From the NCBI GenBank assembly GCA_905215015.1, contig CAJMOS010000048.1, forward strand, positions 1-21,871: 21,871 bases of DNA, in the 5' to 3' direction. Shown one piece after another: positions 1 through 6,253 of this stretch; within the stretch, counting starts at the first letter, position 1; the number at the start of each line of letters is the position of its first letter. The position numbers and the translations under genes are program-made. Origin of the DNA: an uncultured bacterium. Its GTDB lineage: Bacteria > Spirochaetota > Spirochaetia > Sphaerochaetales > Sphaerochaetaceae. The notes under the pieces were generated by a model. That model did no database searches. It was not told the DNA's origin and saw only the letters and a list, made by a program, of their open reading frames with translations.

Positions 1-2
1 CG

Positions 3-1067
3 GAGGATGACGACAATCCGCCGACCCTGCTGCGCTATCCCAAGGGCTTCAGCCTGATGCAGCCGATCTACAACATCCTCGGTACCTATCCTGGCTACCG
101 TGAGCGGGATATTTCCGTTCCGTTCCTGCTGTTCTTCATGGTCTTCTTCGCGATGATCATTGGCGATGGCGGATATGGACTGATCTTCCTGCTGGCCGGG
201 CTGGGACTGCGCAAGGCCCAGAAGAAGTGGACCGACACCAACCTGCTGGTCGTTGTCCTGGCGATCGCGACGATCGTCTGGGGCGCGGTGACCGGCACCT
301 GGTTCGGGTCGACCTGGATCCTGGAGCACGTGCCCTTCCTGCGCATGCTGGTCATTCCGTCATTGGCGAACATCCCGCAACTGTTCCAGAATGCGAGCGG
401 CGAGGTGATGGACGCCAAGACGGTGCAGGACCACGTGATGAACTTCTGCTTCATCCTCGGTACCGTCCAGCTGGCGCTGGCCTGCGTGATGAACATCCTG
501 TACAAGCTGCCCCGCAAGAACCTGAGCTGGGTGAGCGATGTGGCCTGGTTTATTGATCTGGTGGTGCTCTACCAGCTGATCCTGACCATGCTGCTTCCCT
601 CGATCAAGCTCCCGCTCATGCTGGACACGATGACAATCCTGAAGATTGTCGCCGTCGGCTACGTGGTGGTCATCCTTTTCAGGAACCAGGGCGCTGGCAA
701 GAAGTTCTCCGATGGTGTCAAAGAGGGGCTGATGGGCTTTCTTCCCACCTTCCTCGATACCATCAGTTGCTTCAGCAACATCATGAGCTACATCCGTTTG
801 TTCGCGGTCGGTATGGCGGGTTTCGCCATTAGCCAGTCGTTCAACTCGATGGCTCTCGGGGTTGCCGGGGCAGGGAGGTTGGTCGGTGTCATCGGCTTCA
901 TGCTGATCGTGCTGCTCGGACACACGCTGAATATCGTCATGTGCCTGCTCAGCGTGATCGTGCATGGTGTGCGTCTCAACATCCTGGAGTTCTCCAACCA
1001 GCTTGGCATGGAGTGGTCCGGGTACAAATATGATCCGTTCAGGGAAACGGTGAAAAGCGAAAACTAA
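3..1067 (+). CDS. atpI: V-type ATPase subunit I (membrane subunit a homologue), 5'-truncated
   Basis: Stator membrane subunit of a V/A-type ATPase. It forms the ion half-channels against the rotating K ring in the inner membrane. The reading frame is open from the window edge, and the first visible codons (PTLLRYPKG) already belong to the family core, so the cytoplasmic N-terminal half lies outside the window. The 354 visible residues contain the family landmarks: a GDGGYGL segment near the first helix (about base 165), several hydrophobic helices, and the conserved stretch YIRLFAVGMAG, whose arginine (bases 795-797) is the channel arginine expected to face the K-subunit glutamate. Subunit K follows after 32 bases, matching the I-K order at the end of bacterial V-ATPase operons. 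Family identity is certain. The ATG at base 57 is internal and is not the true start. Confidence 0.96.
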   Translation, partial: EDDDNPPTLLRYPKGFSLMQPIYNILGTYPGYRERDISVPFLLFFMVFFAMIIGDGGYGLIFLLAGLGLRKAQKKWTDTNLLVVVLAIATIVWGAVTGTWFGSTWILEHVPFLRMLVIPSLANIPQLFQNASGEVMDAKTVQDHVMNFCFILGTVQLALACVMNILYKLPRKNLSWVSDVAWFIDLVVLYQLILTMLLPSIKLPLMLDTMTILKIVAVGYVVVILFRNQGAGKKFSDGVKEGLMGFLPTFLDTISCFSNIMSYIRLFAVGMAGFAISQSFNSMALGVAGAGRLVGVIGFMLIVLLGHTLNIVMCLLSVIVHGVRLNILEFSNQLGMEWSGYKYDPFRETVKSEN

Positions 1068-1071
1068 CATC

Positions 1072-1087
1072 GTTGTTTGGCAACAAC
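1072..1087 (+). promoter_or_regulatory. Small hairpin just upstream of the atpK ribosome-binding site
   Basis: A 6-bp perfect stem (GTTGTT / AACAAC) with a 4-base loop fills most of the 32-base gap between atpI and atpK. It ends immediately before the strong AAGGAG ribosome-binding site (1088-1093), which sits 6 bases from the atpK ATG. There is no T-run, so it is not a terminator. It could stabilise a processed 3' message or help raise atpK translation. That role is inference. Confidence 0.4.
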
Positions 1088-1099
1088 AAGGAGTAAACT

Positions 1100-1531
1100 A
1101 TGAACGTTGCATTTATCGGTATGGCGTGTGCCCTCGGCCTTTCTGCCCTCGGCTCTGGTCTCGGCGCGGGAGCTGCGTGCTCCGCGGCTGTCGGTGGATG
1201 GAAAAAGTGCTATGCGAACGGCAAGCCCGCACCCTTCATCCTCGTCGCTTTCGGCGGTGTTCCTCTCACCCAGACCATTTACGGGTTCCTGCTGATGACC
1301 TTCATCAAGAACGCGGTCGCCACCATTGACCCGTTGCTTGGTCTTGGCGTCGGCCTGTTCGGCGGCCTCGCCATCGGCCTGTCCGCCTTCATGCAGGGGC
1401 GCTGCGCTGCCTGCGCCTGCGATGCTTTCGCAGAGACAGGAAAGGGTACCGCGAACTACTTCATGGTCATCGGTATTGTCGAGACCGTCGCACTGTTCAC
1501 CCTTGTGTTCGGTATGTTGATGCTTGGCTGA
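1100..1531 (+). CDS. atpK: V-type ATPase proteolipid subunit K
   Basis: Rotor-ring subunit of the V-ATPase membrane sector. Its 143 residues form two tandem hairpins (four helices, duplicated proteolipid fold), the usual length for bacterial K subunits. The second helix carries VPLTQTIYGF (T57, Q58), the third ends in FMQG (Q99) and the fourth contains GIVETVALF with the ion-carrying E128. By alignment with Enterococcus hirae NtpK (T64, Q65, Q110, E139) these are the sodium ligands, so Na+ rather than H+ coupling is likely; this is inference from the family. Six cysteines (10, 27, 37, 102, 105, 107) are unusually many, three of them in the loop before helix 4. The AAGGAG at 1088-1093 fixes the start. 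It is the last gene before a strong terminator. Confidence 0.96.
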   Translation: MNVAFIGMACALGLSALGSGLGAGAACSAAVGGWKKCYANGKPAPFILVAFGGVPLTQTIYGFLLMTFIKNAVATIDPLLGLGVGLFGGLAIGLSAFMQGRCAACACDAFAETGKGTANYFMVIGIVETVALFTLVFGMLMLG

Positions 1532-1559
1532 AGCCGACACACCAGACAACGGTGGATTG

Positions 1560-1597
1560 ATGGCCGGTGCCCCGGTTCGGGGTGCCGGCCATTTTTT
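1560..1597 (+). terminator. Rho-independent terminator of the V-ATPase operon
   Basis: A 15-bp stem starting ATGGCCGG and returning to CCGGCCAT (with two G-U pairs) encloses a 3-base loop and runs directly into TTTTTT. It lies 29 bases after the atpK stop, so it ends the ATPase transcript and isolates the following ankyrin gene. Confidence 0.93.
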
Positions 1598-1601
1598 CCT
1601 T

Positions 1602-1631
1602 TTGGTGGAAGTCAGGAAATACTGGTATACT
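1602..1631 (+). promoter_or_regulatory. Sigma-70-type promoter for the ankyrin gene
   Basis: A -35 TTGGTG (1602-1607) and a -10 TATACT (1626-1631) are separated by 18 bases. A TGG immediately upstream of the -10 makes it an extended -10 element. Transcription would start around 1637-1639, leaving a leader of only about 10 bases with GGGGG before the ATG at 1649. The position directly after the ATPase terminator supports a real promoter. Confidence 0.65.
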
Positions 1632-1648
1632 GGAAATGGGGGCAGAGC

Positions 1649-2296
1649 ATGTTCAACAATCGAAAACAATCCTACCAGACGACCAGTGCGGATGAGGTGA
1701 CCCTGCAACAGGGACTTACAGCGCCGAGTCTCTACGTGGATGGAGATTACCGGAAGATCGAGCAGTTCCTCCTCTCCGGTGCCTATGTGAATACCCGTAG
1801 CGGCAGTGGAAAGACGCCGCTGATGGTGGCGGTGAGAAACAACTGCGACCCGGAAATCGTCAAGCTCCTGCTCAAGAGCGGAGCTGACCCGAACCTCCGC
1901 GACAGCAAGGGCAGGACCGCGCTGATGTACGCGGCAGGACACTCCTACATGACCACCATCAACCTGTTGCTGCAGGCCGGCAGCAAGATCGACGAGGAAG
2001 AGGAGCATACCGGACTGACCAGCCTGATGTTCTCCCTGATCAAGCAAAGGGAGATCCAGGTGGTGACCGGGCTGATCGACGCGGGAGCTGACGTCAACCA
2101 TCGGGACATCATCGGCGAGACGCCGCTGATGATGGCGGCACGGTATGCGACCGGAAGCCTGGTGGTGGAGATGCTGGTCAAGAGCGGGGCGGACCCGACC
2201 GCGGTCAACAACGCCGGTTCCAGCGTCCTGTCCTATGCCTGGGAGAATACCGCCCATCCCGAGGTTGCCTCATTCTTGGTACGGCTGAGCAAGTAA
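1649..2296 (+). CDS. Ankyrin-repeat protein
   Basis: A 215-residue soluble protein made almost wholly of ankyrin repeats, a protein-binding scaffold fold. A partial repeat lies at about residues 27-49, followed by four recognisable units at about 54-86 (GKTPLMVAV...LLLKSGADPN), 88-119, 122-154 and 156-188 (GETPLMMAA...LVKSGADP), then a capping helix pair to the C-terminus. Unit 3 has an acidic insertion (DEEEE at 115-119). I see no signal peptide, lipobox or transmembrane helix, so it is probably cytoplasmic. It has its own extended -10 promoter and is separated from the ATPase operon by a terminator. ispG begins 51 bases downstream and may be co-transcribed. Its binding partner cannot be deduced from sequence. 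Confidence 0.9.
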   Translation: MFNNRKQSYQTTSADEVTLQQGLTAPSLYVDGDYRKIEQFLLSGAYVNTRSGSGKTPLMVAVRNNCDPEIVKLLLKSGADPNLRDSKGRTALMYAAGHSYMTTINLLLQAGSKIDEEEEHTGLTSLMFSLIKQREIQVVTGLIDAGADVNHRDIIGETPLMMAARYATGSLVVEMLVKSGADPTAVNNAGSSVLSYAWENTAHPEVASFLVRLSK

Positions 2297-2334
2297 TCTT
2301 GCACAAAGCGCGTTTTCTTGCCAACATGGTGCCC

Positions 2335-2340
2335 GAGAGG
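2335..2340 (+). promoter_or_regulatory. Ribosome-binding site fixing the ispG start
   Basis: GAGAGG lies 7 bases before the ATG at 2348. A TTG 30 bases further upstream in the same frame has no comparable site and would add MPTWCPRGRA, which resembles no IspG N-terminus. The ATG is therefore preferred. Confidence 0.75.
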
Positions 2341-2347
2341 CAGAGCG

Positions 2348-3385
2348 ATGCGATTGGTCCATGTTGGCAATGTGCTCATCGGTGGGGGGAATCCCGTATC
2401 CGTACAGACGATGTACGATTGTCCGATTCCCCATGCAAGCGGGGAAATTGACGCGTTGATGCGTCGGATGGGAACCCTGCACACGATGGGGTGCGACATC
2501 ATCCGCTACTCCTATCCCCACCTCGAGGACCATGAGCCCTTCACGGAAATCTGCAGGCGCAGCCCGATGCCGGTTGTCGCCGATATCCATTTTGACTGGA
2601 AATGCGCTTTGGACGCGATCGCGTGCGGAGCCCACGCCATCCGGATCAACCCGGGGAACATCGGTGCCCGCTGGAAGGTCGACGAGGTGTTCAAGGCGGC
2701 CAAGGACCATGATATCGCCATCCGCATCGGCTTGAACAAGGGTTCGTTGCCCCGGACGGGCGATCCCGATCCGGCCCGAAGGATGGTCGACTACGCTCTG
2801 GAATACCTGGATTGGGCCGAGCAGGCCGGTTTCACCAACTGCGTCGTCTCCCTGAAATCCTCAGACCCGGAAGAGGATTTTCGGGCGGCGAGACTGTTCG
2901 CGGCACAGAGCGATTATCCCCTGCACCTTGGCGTGACCGAGGCGGGCAGCGTGGTCAGCTCGGTGACCCGTTCCACCTGGGTCCTGGGAAGGCTCCTCTC
3001 CGAGGGAATCGGGGGGACGCTGCGCATCTCCATCACGGGACCGATCGAGACCGAGGTCCAGGCAGGCGTGGAACTGCTGCGGACCCTTGGCCTGCGCAGG
3101 CAGGGAATCCGCGTGGTCAGTTGCCCGCGCTGCGGCCGTTGCTCCTTCGACTCCCAAGGCTTTCTCGCCTCGGTGGAGCAGGACCTGCTTGCCATTCCCA
3201 AGACCATGACCGTCGCCATCATGGGCTGCCAGGTCAACGGCCCTGGCGAGGCAAAGAACGCCGACCTTGCGATCACCGGCATTGGGAACTCGGTATTCCT
3301 CTATGAGAAGGGGGTCCTGAGCCGGAAGGTTGACGTGAAGGATGCCAAGCGGGTACTGCTGGAGGCGGTCAGGGCCTTTCGTTGA
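2348..3385 (+). CDS. ispG: 4-hydroxy-3-methylbut-2-enyl-diphosphate synthase (IspG/GcpE)
   Basis: Penultimate step of the MEP isoprenoid pathway: reductive ring opening of methylerythritol cyclodiphosphate to HMBPP, using a [4Fe-4S] cluster in the cytoplasm. At 345 residues it is the compact bacterial form. The N-terminus VHVGNVLIGGGNPVSVQTM starts the TIM barrel. The cluster ligands are visible as CPRC (C259, C262) and MGCQVNGPGEA (C294), with E301 seven residues on, the same spacing as E. coli C305-E312. It follows the ankyrin gene, and no terminator separates it from that gene or from uvrA. Its stop codon lies inside the uvrA -35 hexamer. Implies non-mevalonate isoprenoid synthesis in this organism. 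Confidence 0.96.
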   Translation: MRLVHVGNVLIGGGNPVSVQTMYDCPIPHASGEIDALMRRMGTLHTMGCDIIRYSYPHLEDHEPFTEICRRSPMPVVADIHFDWKCALDAIACGAHAIRINPGNIGARWKVDEVFKAAKDHDIAIRIGLNKGSLPRTGDPDPARRMVDYALEYLDWAEQAGFTNCVVSLKSSDPEEDFRAARLFAAQSDYPLHLGVTEAGSVVSSVTRSTWVLGRLLSEGIGGTLRISITGPIETEVQAGVELLRTLGLRRQGIRVVSCPRCGRCSFDSQGFLASVEQDLLAIPKTMTVAIMGCQVNGPGEAKNADLAITGIGNSVFLYEKGVLSRKVDVKDAKRVLLEAVRAFR

Positions 3386-3410
3386 CATGCCTTACCTCTC
3401 TCGTTATATT
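3382..3410 (+). promoter_or_regulatory. Near-consensus sigma-70 promoter of uvrA, predicted leaderless
   Basis: TTGACA (3382-3387, a perfect -35) and TATATT (3405-3410, 5 of 6) are separated by the optimal 17 bases. The predicted start is 3416-3417, which coincides with the first uvrA ATG (3416). There is no Shine-Dalgarno sequence before this ATG or before the alternative at 3425. The -35 overlaps the ispG stop codon. I see no recognisable LexA box, so SOS control is not supported. Confidence 0.85.
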
Positions 3411-3415
3411 CACAA

Positions 3416-6253
3416 ATGTTACCTATGCAAAATCAGCTGATCATCAAGGGTGCCCGTGAGCACAATCTGAAGAATATCGACCTGACGCTGGAGAAAAACA
3501 AGCTGATCGTCATCAGCGGCCTCTCCGGCTCGGGAAAGAGCAGTCTTGCCTTCGACACCATCTTCGCCGAAGGCCAGAGACGGTATGTGGAAAGCCTTTC
3601 CGCCTATGCCCGCATGTTCCTGGGACGGATGGAAAAGCCTGATGTCGACTACATGGAAGGGCTGCAGCCCGCCATCGCCATCGAGCAGAAATCGACCCAC
3701 AAGAACCCGCGTTCCACGGTGGGCACCATCACCGAGATCTACGACTACTATCGCCTGCTCTGGGCGCGCTGCGGCGTTCCCCACTGCCCGAACTGCGGAA
3801 GGGAGATCAGCGAGATGTCGGTGGACCAGATCATCGACGTCGTATGCTCCCACGGGGAGGGAACCCGCATCATGGTCAGCGCCCCCATCGCCATCAGACG
3901 CAAGGGAGAGTTCAAGAAGACGTTTGAGGACGCGAAGAAGGCGGGATATCAACGGGTCAAGGTCGATGGGACGATGTACCTGCTTGACGACGTTCCCAAG
4001 CTGGAGAAGCAGGTCAAGCACACCATCGACGTGGTGGTGGACCGCATGGTCATCCGCAAGGAGGACAGGCAACGGCTTGCCGACTCGATCGAGACCTGCG
4101 ACGAGATGACGGGCGGCCTGGTGAAGGTCACCTTCATCGACGCCGACAGGAATGAGACCGAGCAGGTCTTCAGCGAGAAGAACAGCTGTCCCTTTTGCGG
4201 CATCACCCTTCCCGAAATCGAACCGAGGCTCTTCTCCTTCAACAACCCCTACGGCGCCTGCCCTGAGTGCAACGGCCTGGGGTTCAAGACGGAGTTCGAC
4301 CCGGACCTGCTGATTCCCGATTACAGCCTGTCCTTCAACCAAGGGGCTGTGGTGACCAACAATCCGGAGGCCACCTGGTCACGGGTCCCCTTCGAGGCCT
4401 TGGCCAAGGCCTACCATTTCTCGCTGGACACGCCCTTCGACAAACTGCCGAAGGATATCATCCAGAAGATCCTCTACGGCACCGAGGAGCCGATCTCGAT
4501 GCACTACGTCTACAAAAACGGCGAGGAGACGGTCAACAAGCCCTATCCCGGCCTGATCAAAGACATGTGGAGACGCTACCGCGAGACGCAGAGCATGCAG
4601 ATCAAGGTCTGGATGGGACAGTTCATGAAGGAATCGGTCTGTCCTGTCTGCCATGGCAACCGTCTCAGGCCCGAGGCGCTTGCGGTCACCCTGAACGGCA
4701 AGAACATCATCGAGGCGACCCACCTTTCCGTCCGGGATTCCCTGAAATTCTTCAACGAGCTTGTCTTGACCGAGAACCAGCAGAAGATTGCGGGACAGGT
4801 CCTGAAGGAAATCCGTGCCCGTCTGACCTTCCTGAACAACGTCGGCCTGCAGTACCTGACCATCGACCGCGCCAGCGCCACATTGAGTGGAGGCGAAGCC
4901 CAGCGCATCAGGCTTGCCACCCAGATCGGCAGCGCTTTGAGCGGGGTGCTGTATGTCCTGGACGAGCCGTCGATCGGACTCCATCAGCGGGACAACCAGC
5001 AACTGATCGACACGTTGAAGAACCTGCGGGATCTGGGCAACACCGTCCTGGTGGTCGAGCATGACGAGGACACGATCCGCCAGGCCGACTACGTGGTCGA
5101 CCTGGGACCGGGAGCGGGCGTCGAGGGCGGCTACATCACCGCCCAGGGCACCCCTACGGAGATCGAGAAGAACCCCAAGTCAATCACCGGCCAGTTCCTC
5201 GCCCATACCTTGACCATCGATGTCCCCAAGGAGCGGAGGAAGGGAAACGGCCACCACCTGAAGCTCGAAGGGGCGAGGATGCACAACCTGAAAGGGGTCG
5301 ACGTCGACATCCCCCTTGGCAAGCTGGTGGTCTTCACCGGAGTCTCCGGCAGCGGCAAAAGCACGTTGCTCAACGAAGTGCTGCTTCCCGCGGTCAAACG
5401 CAGGCTTGCCAAGAAGCCCGATACTTTCGAGGGATACACCAAGCTGACCGGTACCGGCTTCATCGACAAGGTGATCAATATCGACCAGACGCCCATCGGG
5501 CGCACTCCGCGCTCCAACCCTGCGACCTATGTCGGAGTCTTCGACCCGATCCGCAACCTGTTCGCGGAGCTTCCCGAGAGCAAGGCGCGTGGCTACAAGA
5601 GCGGACGCTTCAGCTTCAATGTCCCGGGTGGCCGGTGCGAGAACTGCCACGGGGACGGAACCCTGAAGATCGAGATGAACTTCCTTCCCGACGTGTTTGT
5701 CACCTGCGACGTCTGCCATGGCAAGCGCTTCAACAAGGAAACCCTTGCGGTCACCTTCAAGGGAAAGAATATCGCGGATGTCCTGGACATGACCATGGCC
5801 GAGGCCAGCCAGTTCTTCAGCGCGTTCCCTGCCATCAAGCGGAAGATCGATACCCTTTGCAGTGTTGGCCTCGATTACATCAAGCTGGGGCAGAGCGCGC
5901 TGACCCTCAGCGGAGGCGAAGCCCAGCGGGTCAAGCTGAGCAACGAGCTTTCCAAGATCGGTACCGGCAGGACCTTGTACGTGCTGGACGAGCCGACCAC
6001 CGGCCTGCATTTCGCCGATGTGAAGAAGCTGATGGAGGTGCTCAACCGGCTGGTGGACAAGGGAAACACCGTGGTGCTGATCGAGCATAACCTGGACGTG
6101 ATCAAGCAGGCCGACTGGCTGATCGACCTCGGGCCGGAAGGAGGAGACGAGGGTGGGACGATCGTCACCCAGGGGACCCCGGAGGATGTTTCTCTTTGCA
6201 AGCAATCTTATACAGGCTATTATCTGAATAAGATTCTGCATGGCAACGCATAG
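3416..6253 (+). CDS. uvrA: UvrABC excinuclease subunit A
   Basis: Damage-recognition ATPase of nucleotide excision repair, which loads UvrB on DNA. At 945 residues it has full family length and both ABC modules. The first has GLSGSGKSS (35-43), an insert with a CPFC-X19-CPEC zinc module, LSGGEAQRI and YVLDEPSIGLH. The second has GVSGSGKSTL, a CENC-X19-CDVC zinc module, LSGGEAQRV and YVLDEPTTGLH. The start is either ATG 3416 (adds MLP) or ATG 3425, which matches the usual UvrA N-terminus better; neither has a ribosome-binding site. The promoter places the transcript start at the first ATG, so initiation is probably leaderless. The last codons become A/T-rich and overlap the start of the lptD-like gene by 14 bases. 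Confidence 0.97.
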   Translation: MLPMQNQLIIKGAREHNLKNIDLTLEKNKLIVISGLSGSGKSSLAFDTIFAEGQRRYVESLSAYARMFLGRMEKPDVDYMEGLQPAIAIEQKSTHKNPRSTVGTITEIYDYYRLLWARCGVPHCPNCGREISEMSVDQIIDVVCSHGEGTRIMVSAPIAIRRKGEFKKTFEDAKKAGYQRVKVDGTMYLLDDVPKLEKQVKHTIDVVVDRMVIRKEDRQRLADSIETCDEMTGGLVKVTFIDADRNETEQVFSEKNSCPFCGITLPEIEPRLFSFNNPYGACPECNGLGFKTEFDPDLLIPDYSLSFNQGAVVTNNPEATWSRVPFEALAKAYHFSLDTPFDKLPKDIIQKILYGTEEPISMHYVYKNGEETVNKPYPGLIKDMWRRYRETQSMQIKVWMGQFMKESVCPVCHGNRLRPEALAVTLNGKNIIEATHLSVRDSLKFFNELVLTENQQKIAGQVLKEIRARLTFLNNVGLQYLTIDRASATLSGGEAQRIRLATQIGSALSGVLYVLDEPSIGLHQRDNQQLIDTLKNLRDLGNTVLVVEHDEDTIRQADYVVDLGPGAGVEGGYITAQGTPTEIEKNPKSITGQFLAHTLTIDVPKERRKGNGHHLKLEGARMHNLKGVDVDIPLGKLVVFTGVSGSGKSTLLNEVLLPAVKRRLAKKPDTFEGYTKLTGTGFIDKVINIDQTPIGRTPRSNPATYVGVFDPIRNLFAELPESKARGYKSGRFSFNVPGGRCENCHGDGTLKIEMNFLPDVFVTCDVCHGKRFNKETLAVTFKGKNIADVLDMTMAEASQFFSAFPAIKRKIDTLCSVGLDYIKLGQSALTLSGGEAQRVKLSNELSKIGTGRTLYVLDEPTTGLHFADVKKLMEVLNRLVDKGNTVVLIEHNLDVIKQADWLIDLGPEGGDEGGTIVTQGTPEDVSLCKQSYTGYYLNKILHGNA
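6196..6223 (+). promoter_or_regulatory. Candidate promoter inside the uvrA 3' end, driving the lptD-like gene
   Basis: TTGCAA (6196-6201) and TATTAT (6218-6223) are 16 bases apart, in a patch where uvrA codons switch abruptly to A/T-ending forms. The predicted start, about 6229-6231, is some 10 bases before the lptD ATG at 6240. The same two hexamers recur upstream of phoH. Confidence 0.5.

Noticed and set aside
1064..2257. 397-codon minus-strand open frame opposite atpK and the ankyrin gene
   Set aside because: It crosses the strong plus-strand terminator and a promoter and shows no domain. Both plus-strand genes are clear.
2318..2347. Upstream TTG start for ispG
   Set aside because: No ribosome-binding site and a non-family N-terminus; GAGAGG sits correctly before ATG 2348.
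3382..3420. SOS/LexA operator at the uvrA promoter
   Set aside because: I found no dyad resembling the LexA boxes I know (CTGT-N8-ACAG, Gram-positive type, or Leptospira TTTG-N5-CAAA). LexA motifs vary among spirochaetes, so this is absence of evidence only.
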